From Pedobacter sp. WC2423 (GTDB lineage Bacteria; Bacteroidota; Bacteroidia; Sphingobacteriales; Sphingobacteriaceae), in assembly GCF_040822065.1 (NCBI RefSeq), contig NZ_CP162005.1, positions 2,914,001-2,978,000 of the forward strand: a stretch of 64,000 nt of DNA, given 5' to 3'. Each line of letters begins with the position of its first letter. The stretch's first letter is position 1. The notes under the pieces were generated by a model. That model saw only the letters and a program-made list of their open reading frames with translations, ran no database searches and was not told the DNA's origin. This document shows, piece by piece, positions 43,072-51,976 of this stretch. A program made the position numbers and the translations under genes.

Positions 43072-45540
43072 TTAAACTGACTTAATCTCTTTTTGTCTTC
43101 TGATAATAGAAATTATAAATCCAATTACCATTACAATTAAACCCACCCAATATAAATTGATATAAGGGAATTCGATAGATTTAAACACAACCCAGTCTTT
43201 AGATTGCTGTGGTTTTTCAAATACTTGTAATTCCACTTTTTTCTGATCAGGAAGTATTTTCGTAAATCTCAGTCTTAAGCCCAGCTCAGGAATATTACGT
43301 GCAAAATCGAATGTGTTATTTCCTTTGACTAAGAATATCGGCTCAGTCTTATAAATCTTACCATTCAGGTTGATTTCCAGCGGAAGACCTACTGCAATAT
43401 CTCCTTCTGCTAAAGCCAGGCTTTTCGCTGTTGGTTTAAAGTTAAGGTCTTTTACAGTGATAATACCACTGCTGGTATGTAAGGTGTCACCTGTACTTAC
43501 GGTAACTACTCTTGGTTTTTTATAATTCTGTTCATCACTTTGTGCATCGCTATCTGCATGTGCATCCTTTTTATCAGGAGCGCTGGTAATATGCGTATAG
43601 ACATCATAAGTCAGATAATGTTTAGTATCCGGAGAAGCAATCAGCCCCATTTTCTCATTGATCTGAACACGTGGGTTCAGGTTAAAATCTTCTTTAAGCT
43701 TACCTGTTTTCTCATCAATCACTTTAAAGTTCAGTGTATAATAAGTATTAGGTGCTATCGTAGTATCATTTGTATAAGTTACTGTAAAACGCCCCATTTT
43801 CTTTGGCTCATTTTTATACAATACCATATTCTCACCTGGTTTTTCTACTTTTTCGAAGTCCTTTACCGGGATAAAGTTTGTTGCATTAATAGAAACAGGT
43901 TTACTTGTTGCCGCAGCTACCAGTGCTCCTACTAATAATAAAGCAAATCCAATATGCGCAACCGCTGCTCCTACCAATTTACCTTTACCACTGAATCCCT
44001 GAGTAAGCACACGTGCATTAGATAAAATAGCAAACATACAACTGAACGAAAGCAAGATATAGATCAGGTTATTGTATACGTTAGTGATATAAACAAACCC
44101 TGCTGTAACTACAATAGCAATAACTAGTGTAGCAACCAGACTACTATAGAATTTACGGGTATCAGTACGTTTATATTTTAAGAATTGAGAGAAACCAGAT
44201 ATCATGGTAATCAGGATAGCAAACGGGGCCTGCCATTGATTGTAATATTTGATAGCATCAATTGGTGGTGCAAAATTAGTTCCGAAAGCTTTATTGAATA
44301 CAGGAACAGAGGTAGAGAAAATAACCTGGATACAGGCAACAGTTACGACAAGCGCACCGATAAACATCCAGAATTCTCTTGAATAAGTTTCTTCGTCTTT
44401 ATTGGTAATAGGCAATTCTTTCCAGCGTAAAACAATCAGGACTACCGGAATAGCCAGGAATACTACGTTGTAAAAAATAAGGTGACCAAACATTCCCAGA
44501 TCTGTGAAAGAGTGTACTGATGTTTCTCCAAGAATACCACTTCTTGTTAAGAAAGAAGCATATAATACCAGGATAAAACTCACTAACACCAAGGCAATAG
44601 AAGTAAAGAAAGCGTGACCGGTATTTTTGAAAGCAATCATGACATGGACTGCACCAATTAAGGTTAACCATGGAATCAACGACGCATTTTCAACCGGATC
44701 CCATGCCCAGAAGCCACCAAAGTTCAGTGCTTCATAAGCCCAGAAAGATCCCATAATAATTCCTGTACCTAAAACCATTACAGCGAACAAAGCCCATGGC
44801 ATAGCTGGTTTTACCCATTCTTTATATCTTTTTTGCCACAATCCAGTGATTACATAAGCAAAAGGAACAATCATACTCGCAAAACCAAGGAATAGTGTTG
44901 GCGGGTGAATAACCATCCAGTAGTTCTGTAAAAGTGGGTTTAACCCTCTTCCATCAGTAATAAATTTAAGATAGTTCTTATAGTTTTCAGCATCGGCAAA
45001 TACTACCGGAGCCATATCTTTCAGGTTTACAGCATCTCTTAACAGGATAAAAGGAGAACTTCCGATACGTTCACCGAAAATCTGAACGCCTAATAACATA
45101 GATGTTAAAAATACCTGTGAGAAGGCAACAACGGTCAGTACCCCATTTTCCCAGGTTTTTGCTTTCCAGATTAGTATCGTTCCCAAAATAGCCTGCCAAA
45201 AGGCCCAAAGCCAGAAGCTACCTTCCTGCCCTTCCCAGAATGCAGAAACGATATAATATACAGGAAGTGTTTTTGAAGAGTGTGAATAAACGTAATAGTA
45301 TTCGTTATAATGATTCAGGATCAAATAAAACAGTGTTGCCCCAATTCCAATTACACTCAAAAGATTAGTTAAAAATGCTATTCTTCCCAAACGTTGCCAG
45401 GATTTATCTGCAAGGTCTTTATTGCGGGTCGCAAAGAAATAAGAAATCGTTGAAAGTAGTGCAGCGGCAAACGCTAAAACAATAAAAAACTGCCCAACTT
45501 TGCCGGGGAGGAGGGTCTCTCCTGTGAATTGTATGTCCAT
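43072..45540 (-). CDS. ccmF: Cytochrome c maturation protein CcmF (heme lyase)
   Basis: 822-residue inner-membrane protein with about 14-16 membrane segments. The heme-handling WWD motif GGFWAWDPVENASLIPWL lies near residue 275, with conserved His in MVIHPPTLFLGF nearby. A periplasmic domain of about 250 residues precedes the last helix. It attaches heme to apocytochrome c. It is long compared with E. coli CcmF (647) owing to that domain. It follows ccmE by 5 bases, in a c-type cytochrome maturation cluster. Confidence 0.88.
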   Translation of the reverse strand: MDIQFTGETLLPGKVGQFFIVLAFAAALLSTISYFFATRNKDLADKSWQRLGRIAFLTNLLSVIGIGATLFYLILNHYNEYYYVYSHSSKTLPVYYIVSAFWEGQEGSFWLWAFWQAILGTILIWKAKTWENGVLTVVAFSQVFLTSMLLGVQIFGERIGSSPFILLRDAVNLKDMAPVVFADAENYKNYLKFITDGRGLNPLLQNYWMVIHPPTLFLGFASMIVPFAYVITGLWQKRYKEWVKPAMPWALFAVMVLGTGIIMGSFWAYEALNFGGFWAWDPVENASLIPWLTLIGAVHVMIAFKNTGHAFFTSIALVLVSFILVLYASFLTRSGILGETSVHSFTDLGMFGHLIFYNVVFLAIPVVLIVLRWKELPITNKDEETYSREFWMFIGALVVTVACIQVIFSTSVPVFNKAFGTNFAPPIDAIKYYNQWQAPFAILITMISGFSQFLKYKRTDTRKFYSSLVATLVIAIVVTAGFVYITNVYNNLIYILLSFSCMFAILSNARVLTQGFSGKGKLVGAAVAHIGFALLLVGALVAAATSKPVSINATNFIPVKDFEKVEKPGENMVLYKNEPKKMGRFTVTYTNDTTIAPNTYYTLNFKVIDEKTGKLKEDFNLNPRVQINEKMGLIASPDTKHYLTYDVYTHITSAPDKKDAHADSDAQSDEQNYKKPRVVTVSTGDTLHTSSGIITVKDLNFKPTAKSLALAEGDIAVGLPLEINLNGKIYKTEPIFLVKGNNTFDFARNIPELGLRLRFTKILPDQKKVELQVFEKPQQSKDWVVFKSIEFPYINLYWVGLIVMVIGFIISIIRRQKEIKSV

Positions 45541-45545
45541 TAAAA

Positions 45546-45956
45546 TTATTTGTATCGTTTAACCTGTCCGTCCTGCTTTATCTCTACTAGGTCGTTATTA
45601 TATTTAGAGGGGCATTTCATTAATATTTTAGAGGCGTAGAAAGTACCTTTATTCATCTTACCGATCAATACAAGCTTTTCAGAACGTTCAAAGTCTTGTG
45701 GTTTAGTCCCACTGTAAATAACTTTCTCAATATCACCTTTTTCATCTTTCATATAGAAAGAGAAATGGTTAGCATCTTTTAAGGCATCATAATAAGTTCC
45801 CTTTTCTTTTGCCCAGTGGCCCATTACGTGAAACTCTCTGGAGTCTTTAGCAGCTTCTGTAAAGGTCGAATAGTTGCTGGTATCAGCATTTAAGCTGACC
45901 AGAAAACAGACACAGATAGCAATGGTAATTAAGCCAATAATTGCACTTTTTTTCAT
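45546..45956 (-). CDS. ccmE: Cytochrome c maturation protein CcmE (heme chaperone)
   Basis: 136-residue membrane-anchored OB-fold protein. One N-terminal membrane helix (about residues 5-24) is followed by the beta barrel. In Bacteroidota the heme-binding His/Tyr motif at the C terminus is weakly conserved; here the tail ends LMKCPSKYNNDLVEIKQ, with no visible HxxxY (a KCPSKY motif occurs, as in the Cys-type variants). It receives heme from CcmC and hands it to CcmF, encoded next. Confidence 0.82.
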   Translation of the reverse strand: MKKSAIIGLITIAICVCFLVSLNADTSNYSTFTEAAKDSREFHVMGHWAKEKGTYYDALKDANHFSFYMKDEKGDIEKVIYSGTKPQDFERSEKLVLIGKMNKGTFYASKILMKCPSKYNNDLVEIKQDGQVKRYK

Positions 45957-46245
45957 GAGAATATATCTTTTTTTGTCAAAATTGATGTTTGCAGCTATAT
46001 ATTATATACTGGCTGCCTTTTCATGGTTAAAACATAAACTGGCTCCGCCAATTTAAACAGGACATATAGCTTGCTTACACGAGCCTCCTTACCTAACCCA
46101 TTAAAAGAGTACACAAAGATAAAAAATATAAGTACCTAATGTCCCTTACACAGCGGCTAATGCTTTAGATGACAAAATATTGATAGTCGGCTGACAAATA
46201 AACGACATTATAGGTGGAAAAGTAATTGGATTAGCAGCAGCATGA

Positions 46246-46905
46246 CTACTTAAGACACTCTTTTTTAACCAATTGCGGCAGTTGTTTTCTCACATGCATT
46301 ACTTTTGGTTTAGAAACACTTCTGATATAAGGATCCCACAAATTACGCTCATAATAATCCTGATGTGAGCTTTCTGCCGGATAAAATACCTGAAATGGTT
46401 CCAGTTCTGTAACAAAACTACCGGGATAGTATTTAGCGGCCTCCATGTCTGCCATAACTTTGGCAATTGTCTTTCTTTCTTCAGGACTGCGATAAAAAGC
46501 AATCGAGCGGTAATCATTTCCAACATCAGGCCCCTGTCTGTTTAATTCAGTAGGGTCATGGGCAAAGAAAAAAGCATGCAGGAGTTGTCTATAAGAAATC
46601 ACTTCCGGATTGTAATAAACCTGAACTGATTCAGCATGACCAGTATTCTTACTCAAAACATCTTCGTAAGTGGGATTTGCAGTACTTCCACCGGCATAAC
46701 CACTGATGACTGTATTTACTCCTTTCAACTGGATCATACTTTCCTGCATCGCCCAGAAGCACCCCCCTGCAAAAGTGGCTACGGCTTCATTTGATTTACG
46801 CATGGGTAAAACGGCAAATCCGTTATTACTTGCTATTTGCTGTTTTCTGTCTGAACAGGAAACAAATAATAAACTGATCATTAATAGAAATATGCCTGTT
46901 TTCAT
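46246..46905 (-). CDS. msrA: Peptide methionine-(S)-S-oxide reductase MsrA, lipoprotein
   Basis: 219-residue repair enzyme. The catalytic motif GGCFWAMQE has Cys 49. The start is ATG at 46905, giving a lipoprotein signal (LLMISLLFVSC, lipobox Cys 17) and so an envelope form; an upstream ATG at 46971 would add 22 residues before the signal. A Cys near the C terminus (KKECLK) could serve as resolving Cys. It separates ccmE from gdhA, and is not obviously part of the ccm unit. Confidence 0.88.
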   Translation of the reverse strand: MKTGIFLLMISLLFVSCSDRKQQIASNNGFAVLPMRKSNEAVATFAGGCFWAMQESMIQLKGVNTVISGYAGGSTANPTYEDVLSKNTGHAESVQVYYNPEVISYRQLLHAFFFAHDPTELNRQGPDVGNDYRSIAFYRSPEERKTIAKVMADMEAAKYYPGSFVTELEPFQVFYPAESSHQDYYERNLWDPYIRSVSKPKVMHVRKQLPQLVKKECLK

Positions 46906-47001
46906 CACTGGATGACCATATGAATCATTCCTCCATACCAATATACGAAAACCCGGCTGTGCAGATTTCAATCAGAATGTCATATTGACCCTAAACAAAA
47001 A

Positions 47002-47028
47002 ATCCGCAACGTTTTAGACGTTGCGGAT
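47002..47028 (-). terminator. Terminator after the glutamate dehydrogenase gene
   Basis: The 11-base arm 47002-47012 (ATCCGCAACGT) is the reverse complement of 47018-47028 around a 5-base loop. On the minus strand it is followed by TTTTTTGTTT. It lies directly downstream of the gdhA stop. Confidence 0.8.
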
Positions 47029-47049
47029 CTGATATAATTTAGCAGAGGC

Positions 47050-48471
47050 TTATGGCCAGATACCTAAGTTCATATAAGAAACAGCAATTTTGTCGATTGA
47101 ACCAACAAAAGCAGCAGTTCTTAAAGTCTGAATACCAGGTTTAGTCAAAAGAGTCTCTCTGATTTCATGATAAGAATGAATCATTGTATCTTCTAATCCT
47201 GAATTTACTAATTCCAATTCAGAAGCACCTTTAACAATCATTAAGCGGTGTTCAGCAGGGATACTCTGACCTGTTAAGCTTTCCAGTGTATTGATCAGGT
47301 TAGCATTTGAGTTTTCTGCATAACGTTTTTCCATACGGCCAAAAGCTACGTGAGAAAGGTTTTTCAACCACTCAAAGTAAGAAACAGTTACACCACCTGC
47401 GTTACAGTACATATCAGGAATGATAATACCACCCATTTCAGTGAAGATTTCTTCAGCTTCAGGGGTACACGGTCCGTTTGCACCTTCAGCGATAATTTTC
47501 GCTTTGATGTTTCTGATATTTTCTGCTGTGATTTGATTTTCCAATGCCGCAGGAACAAGGATATCACATGGCTGCTCTAATCCTTCCATAGAATTTTTAA
47601 ATTCTTTGGCTCCCGGGAAACCCAGGATTGAACCTGTTAATTTACGATGTGCGAACACTTCATCAACATTCAGTCCGTTCTCATTGTAAATAGCGCCTTC
47701 GAACTCGCAAAGACCAACAATCGTAGCACCAAATTCAGTAAGGAATTTTGCAGAGTGGTATCCTACGTTTCCTAATCCCTGAACGATAACTCTTTTGTCA
47801 TCCAAACCAGCTTTAAGACCGATCTTATGCATGTCTTCTGTTACTCTTACACATTCTCTTACTGCATAAGCAACACCACGGCCTGTAGCTTCTTTACGTC
47901 CGCGGATACCATGTAAAGCAATTGGCTTACCGGTAACACAACCTAATGCATCCAGCTGACCTGGGTTCATTGTCATATATGTATCAGCAATCCAGCTCAT
48001 TTCGCGTTCTCCGGATCCATAATCAGGAGCAGGAACGTCAATACCAGGACCGATGAAATTCTTTTTAATTAATTCTGTAGTATAACGACGGGTGATATTT
48101 TCCAATTCACCTGTTGTATAGTTTTTTGGCGTAATTTTAATTCCACCTTTTGCACCACCAAAAGGAACATTTACGATTGCACACTTATAAGTCATTAGTG
48201 CTGCTAATGCCATTACCTCATCTTCATTAACCATTTCACTGTAACGAATCCCTCCTTTGGTAGGACTCATGTGGTGAGAGTGTTCAACACGCCATGCATC
48301 AATTACTTCGAATCCATTTCCTCTGCGGATTGGAAACTGGAAACGATAAACACTGTTACAAGCTTTAATTTGAGAAAGTAAACCCTCTGGGTGACCGGTG
48401 AATTGTGCTGCGTTATCAAAGTTTTTACAGACATCTGTAAAAAAATTTGTCTCGTTTGCTGTAGTAGCCAT
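47050..48471 (-). CDS. gdhA: Glutamate dehydrogenase (Glu/Leu/Phe/Val family)
   Basis: 473-residue enzyme of the Glu/Leu/Phe/Val dehydrogenase family. The catalytic Lys is in [10 protein letters not shown] (near 110), the N-terminal dimer region is followed by the NAD(P)-binding [12 protein letters not shown] (near 233), and ends with [15 protein letters not shown] (near 360). It interconverts glutamate and 2-oxoglutarate. The start ATG at 48471 ([11 protein letters not shown]) is preferred over 48528. Set between msrA and ccmD on the same strand. Confidence 0.93.
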   Translation of the reverse strand: MATTANETNFFTDVCKNFDNAAQFTGHPEGLLSQIKACNSVYRFQFPIRRGNGFEVIDAWRVEHSHHMSPTKGGIRYSEMVNEDEVMALAALMTYKCAIVNVPFGGAKGGIKITPKNYTTGELENITRRYTTELIKKNFIGPGIDVPAPDYGSGEREMSWIADTYMTMNPGQLDALGCVTGKPIALHGIRGRKEATGRGVAYAVRECVRVTEDMHKIGLKAGLDDKRVIVQGLGNVGYHSAKFLTEFGATIVGLCEFEGAIYNENGLNVDEVFAHRKLTGSILGFPGAKEFKNSMEGLEQPCDILVPAALENQITAENIRNIKAKIIAEGANGPCTPEAEEIFTEMGGIIIPDMYCNAGGVTVSYFEWLKNLSHVAFGRMEKRYAENSNANLINTLESLTGQSIPAEHRLMIVKGASELELVNSGLEDTMIHSYHEIRETLLTKPGIQTLRTAAFVGSIDKIAVSYMNLGIWP

Positions 48472-48635
48472 TATTTGATTTTTATGAATTTGAATTATGT
48501 TCTTATTCTTATAGCTGCAAAATTGCACTAAAAAAAACGATTAATACAAATTAATAATTGCTTAGTGTAAGGGAAACACCTCCTTGAAAACCACTCAAAA
48601 ACCTGTGTTAAAGGCCTTAAAAATAATTTTTTTCC

Positions 48636-48842
48636 TTAAGATTTTTTTTCTAGTTTTTTTAATCTGCGATCAATTGAGAACAGAAAAAAGATCAGTCCCA
48701 GTAAAATAACTGCCACGCACACAACAACCACGTAAATTTTTTCTGATCCTGCAAGGGTATCAGTGATCGCAGAAGTCTGATCCTGTGCAAAAAGCTGCAG
48801 CGTAACCATTAACATCAGAACTGTAGTAATAAGTTTTTTCAT
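48636..48842 (-). CDS. ccmD: CcmD-like small membrane protein
   Basis: 68-residue protein with a signal-like N terminus (about 1-20) and one membrane helix (about 35-58), then a basic tail (DRRLKKLEKKS). Position directly after ccmC, and the length, match CcmD, a small helper of CcmABC heme export. Sequence likeness alone is weak. Confidence 0.68.
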   Translation of the reverse strand: MKKLITTVLMLMVTLQLFAQDQTSAITDTLAGSEKIYVVVVCVAVILLGLIFFLFSIDRRLKKLEKKS

Positions 48843-48852
48843 CAGATTATAT

Positions 48853-49512
48853 TTATACTGTTTTGTTTTTCTCTATAGCAGATACCCTGAAAAGCAGGGT
48901 ATATATCCAGTAACCAATTAATATCCAGCCTAAACAAGCAGGATAGAAAACCATTCTCATATGGCTGTCAAGATCATAGGCATTAAATCCGGGATTACCT
49001 CCGTTGCCCGGGTGCAGTGAATCTGATAATCTAGGTAATACAAAAAGTAAAACCACCATCATCGGAAAGGCAAAAATATTATAGATTGCAGCAATTTTAG
49101 CTCTTTTCTGATCTTCATCAATTGCATTTCTCAGTACCAGATAAGCAAAATACAATAAGAGTGCAATCGCAGCAAAGTTCTGTTTCACATCAAAACTCCA
49201 GGCTTGTCCCCAGGTAAATTTAGCCCAGATAGCGCCGGTAATAATTCCAAGTATGCCAAACAATACACCAGCATTTACACTCTGCACTGCTTTCATATCA
49301 TGCTCCTCGTTATTATTGCTCAGATATTTTATGCTGTGAAAGACAGAAACACTAAAAAGAATAATCATACTAAACCACATCGGAACGTGGAAGTATAAGT
49401 TTCTGATAGTTTGATGCAATATAGGTAAAGCAGGAACTGACGCCAGGAAGCCGGCTATTGTAGAATAAACTACCAATACTGCTCCTAAAATTTTCCACCA
49501 GGATTTATACAT
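48853..49512 (-). CDS. ccmC: Cytochrome c maturation protein CcmC (heme transport)
   Basis: 219-residue inner-membrane protein with six helices. The WWD-domain region is represented by WAKFTWGQAWSFDVKQNFAA (near 95-115), and conserved periplasmic histidines are seen (RNLYFHVPMWFSM near 41, HMRMVFYPA near 185). It loads heme onto CcmE. It starts 116 bases downstream of ccmB in the same direction. Confidence 0.85.
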   Translation of the reverse strand: MYKSWWKILGAVLVVYSTIAGFLASVPALPILHQTIRNLYFHVPMWFSMIILFSVSVFHSIKYLSNNNEEHDMKAVQSVNAGVLFGILGIITGAIWAKFTWGQAWSFDVKQNFAAIALLLYFAYLVLRNAIDEDQKRAKIAAIYNIFAFPMMVVLLFVLPRLSDSLHPGNGGNPGFNAYDLDSHMRMVFYPACLGWILIGYWIYTLLFRVSAIEKNKTV

Positions 49513-49628
49513 TTATTTCAGATTTAAGGTCGCTTGTTAAACCAATCGCAATCAGCTTAATTTTGCGAGTTCAAAGGTAACAAAGCTTTATATATTTTAG
49601 TTAATTTTTTAAATGCACCACAAGCTGC

Positions 49629-50288
49629 CTAGTCCCTCCACAAGTATGGGAACAACATCAGTGAAAACACGGCTACCAATACATTGATAATCAACAGAAT
49701 TCCTATTTCATCCAGACTCACGCTCCTGTCCAGCCCGTCAATTGCATTCTTACTCAGCTTAATCAGGACAGTAATTACTGGTATAATTACAGGAAAACTT
49801 AAAATTGCCATTAGCATTCCCCCATTACCAGCTTTCGAAGCTATTGCTGAAATCATAGTAAAGATGGTCGAAAAACTCAGACTGCCCAGAACAGTAGCAA
49901 CCAGATAAAGGCCCATGTCCTCTGGTACATAGTCAAATACCAGGGTATAAAAACCTAAAGCAATCAAAGTGAGCAGCAACATCAAAAAGATATTGTAAAT
50001 CGTTTTGGATATGATCAATGCCAGCGGACTTGCAATCGTATAAATATACAATTGCCTCCCCTTGCTTTCCTGAAGAAAACTCTTGGAAACCGCATTGATA
50101 GAAGCGAATAACATAATGATCCAGAATAAAGCATTCCAGGTTATCCCTCTTAAGGAAACGAAAGAAAGAAAACAGACAAATACAGTAGATACGACATAAA
50201 GTACTACCCCATTCAACGCATACTTTGAGCGCCACTCGAGCAACAATTCTTTCCCAATTAAATACTTAACTTCTTTTATCAACTGCAT
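49629..50288 (-). CDS. ccmB: Heme exporter protein CcmB
   Basis: 219-residue inner-membrane ABC-type permease subunit with six hydrophobic segments. Typical family segments are KELLLEWRSKYALNGVVLYV at the start and ILSFPVIIPVITVLIKL near 167. CcmB acts with the ATPase CcmA in releasing heme-CcmE. No ccmA gene is next to it in this window. It is the first gene of the minus-strand ccmB-C-D run. Confidence 0.85.
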   Translation of the reverse strand: MQLIKEVKYLIGKELLLEWRSKYALNGVVLYVVSTVFVCFLSFVSLRGITWNALFWIIMLFASINAVSKSFLQESKGRQLYIYTIASPLALIISKTIYNIFLMLLLTLIALGFYTLVFDYVPEDMGLYLVATVLGSLSFSTIFTMISAIASKAGNGGMLMAILSFPVIIPVITVLIKLSKNAIDGLDRSVSLDEIGILLIINVLVAVFSLMLFPYLWRD

Positions 50289-50401
50289 TCCGGCACAAAT
50301 ATAATTTTATGTATTGTTTTTTTACCGAAGCAGGGTCATTTCACCTTCAAATATCGATTATATTGTACTTCTATGATAAAAGAGCAGATATAAAGCCGCA
50401 A

Positions 50402-50824
50402 TTACACTTCTGAAAGCGGAACTTCCGGTATTTGCTGAATAACAATAACCTTCTTTCTAACCGTAATCAAAGGTAATACTCCAGCCAAAATCACGAACCA
50501 GCCCCACTTATATTTTACCATACCCGAAGCCAGGTTGATTAACTTTTTGAAATGTATAAAACTGAAATAGTCATGGGACTTGAACCATACAGCTGACAGG
50601 GTCAGAATAACCATTACGACCGCTGCCCATCCACAGCCTCTTAATAAACCTGTTTTATTTAGAAAAGCTCCTAAAAAAGCCAATACAACAATTACATAAA
50701 AAATAGTTCCCAAAGACTGATCTATTCCGAAATAGTTCCAGTTTCCAATAATAGGCACATGTACCAAAGGGCACATCCCTCCTGCAGCAAGTAATAAGGC
50801 ACCAATTACACCTTGAATCTTCAT
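50402..50824 (-). CDS. Hypothetical membrane protein
   Basis: 140-residue protein with about four hydrophobic segments (3-25, 36-56, 62-82, 105-125). Two short cytosolic ends carry basic residues. No recognised domain. It is isolated: 113 bases upstream of ccmB in the same direction and 159 bases downstream of the next gene. It may be lineage specific. Confidence 0.6.
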   Translation of the reverse strand: MKIQGVIGALLLAAGGMCPLVHVPIIGNWNYFGIDQSLGTIFYVIVVLAFLGAFLNKTGLLRGCGWAAVVMVILTLSAVWFKSHDYFSFIHFKKLINLASGMVKYKWGWFVILAGVLPLITVRKKVIVIQQIPEVPLSEV

Positions 50825-50929
50825 AAAAAAAGCATATTTTAAATAAACAGTTACAAAAGTATCATCTATTTACTGAATAAAACTAAGATCTTATAAAAAT
50901 ACTCTCCCTGAAAAGAATATTCAGTTCAA

Positions 50930-50965
50930 AACCAGCAAAAGCTCCGGTCAGAGTTTTTGCTGGTT
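50930..50965 (-). terminator. Terminator of the coiled-coil gene
   Basis: AACCAGCAAAAGCTC (50930-50944) pairs with 50951-50965 through 14 pairs and one wobble around a 6-base loop. On the minus strand it is followed by TTTGAAC. Confidence 0.7.
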
Positions 50966-50983
50966 ATAAAAGGCAGAAACCTT

Positions 50984-51292
50984 CTATCTTGATTTTAGTG
51001 TTTTGAGGTTTTTGTCAATATCCACATATCTATTTACTCCATCAATTTTAACGATTTCCTCTATTACAAAATCCAGTTTTTTGTGTACATTTTCAAAGTT
51101 AAACTGTATCAGATCAAATTTACCATCCGCTTCATCAAGCCTGGCTTCAACTAGATCAAGTCTCGCCTCAATCTGATCCCGCCTCACTTCAACCCCTCCA
51201 AATTCCAGTACAAGTATGGCTACGATAAAAAAGAGAAAGGCCATGTTTGCTGACATTGGCCACCTTTTCAGGCGGGCGCCGACAACAAACAT
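50984..51292 (-). CDS. Small membrane-anchored coiled-coil protein
   Basis: 102-residue protein: a hydrophobic N-terminal helix (about residues 18-32) followed by a heptad series (IEARLDL, VEARLDE, ADGKFDL, then IQFNFEN, VHKKLDF), a likely coiled coil. I do not recognise the family. The start is uncertain: ATG 51292 gives 102 residues, ATG 51244 gives 86 (MAFLFFIVAIL...) and lies in the left arm of a 22-bp inverted repeat. gldC is just upstream. Confidence 0.5.
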   Translation of the reverse strand: MFVVGARLKRWPMSANMAFLFFIVAILVLEFGGVEVRRDQIEARLDLVEARLDEADGKFDLIQFNFENVHKKLDFVIEEIVKIDGVNRYVDIDKNLKTLKSR

Positions 51293-51307
51293 GGCCTTTC
51301 TCTTTTT
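51228..51307 (-). repeat. 22-bp perfect inverted repeat spanning a gene start
   Basis: 51228-51249 is the reverse complement of 51286-51307 with a 36-base spacer. It lies just after the gldC stop and covers the first codons of the coiled-coil gene; on the minus strand the stem ends in T6, so it resembles a terminator of gldC. Each arm contains an ATG on the minus strand. Confidence 0.85.
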
Positions 51308-51315
51308 ATAAATTC

Positions 51316-51651
51316 TTACTTTCCCGGATCAATCCCCATTTTATCCGCAAAATGCGCACAATAATCTCTTAAATCCTCGATAATCAGAGTTTCACCAGTT
51401 GCCTTTAAGAAACTATCACCCATCGTCTGCAAAGTCTCATAAAAGAACCTTTTCATCTCATCTACAGGCATATCCTTAGTCCATAGATCTATACGCATTG
51501 AATTTTTATAATTGTGATCCCAAAGCGCTAACATCATAGATTTCACAGGAACTTTTTCCTGTGTTTCCGCATCCGTAGATTCCCACATTAAATTCTCAGG
51601 GACGTTATTATCATCAAGCTCAACCGTTATCTTAATTTCTGCTGTTTTCAT
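51316..51651 (-). CDS. gldC: Gliding motility protein GldC
   Basis: 111-residue cytoplasmic protein of the GldC family, first seen in gliding Bacteroidota and present also in non-gliding relatives. Recognised by the whole-length pattern: EIKITVELDDNNVPENLMWE at the start, MMLALWDHNYKNSMRIDLWTKDMPVDEMKRFFYET, and the tail LRDYCAHFADKMGI. GldB, its usual partner, is not in this window. Confidence 0.85.
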   Translation of the reverse strand: MKTAEIKITVELDDNNVPENLMWESTDAETQEKVPVKSMMLALWDHNYKNSMRIDLWTKDMPVDEMKRFFYETLQTMGDSFLKATGETLIIEDLRDYCAHFADKMGIDPGK

Positions 51652-51704
51652 TACAATGTAATTGTTGTTTTTCGTTTTCTATTAATTCAAACCTCTGCCA
51701 AATA

Positions 51705-51974
51705 TTATCCTAAACTAACCCTTAGAATAACCATCAATACCACAGTGAAAATGATCAAAGCACACTCCACTATCCATAATTTGCCTAGCAAAGGTATAAA
51801 CTTCCGGAAAATCAGATCTGAAATGAAAGCAATAATTGCAGTTAAAATACAAAGACCTGTTAATAATCCATTCATCCCCTTTTGTACAGGAAGCTGTTTA
51901 TCCGGGCTAAAGAAAAGCAATAATGCAAATACAATACAGCCCGAGCTGACAATATTTAAAGGCGTTAATTTCAA
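51705..51974 (-). CDS. Hypothetical small membrane protein
   Basis: 89-residue protein with three hydrophobic segments (about 5-22, 33-54, 60-86), charged loops and no domain that I recognise. It starts 2 bases after the helicase stop on the same strand, so it is probably co-transcribed. Its identity is unknown. Confidence 0.55.
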   Translation of the reverse strand: MKLTPLNIVSSGCIVFALLLFFSPDKQLPVQKGMNGLLTGLCILTAIIAFISDLIFRKFIPLLGKLWIVECALIIFTVVLMVILRVSLG

Positions 51975-51976
51975 GA

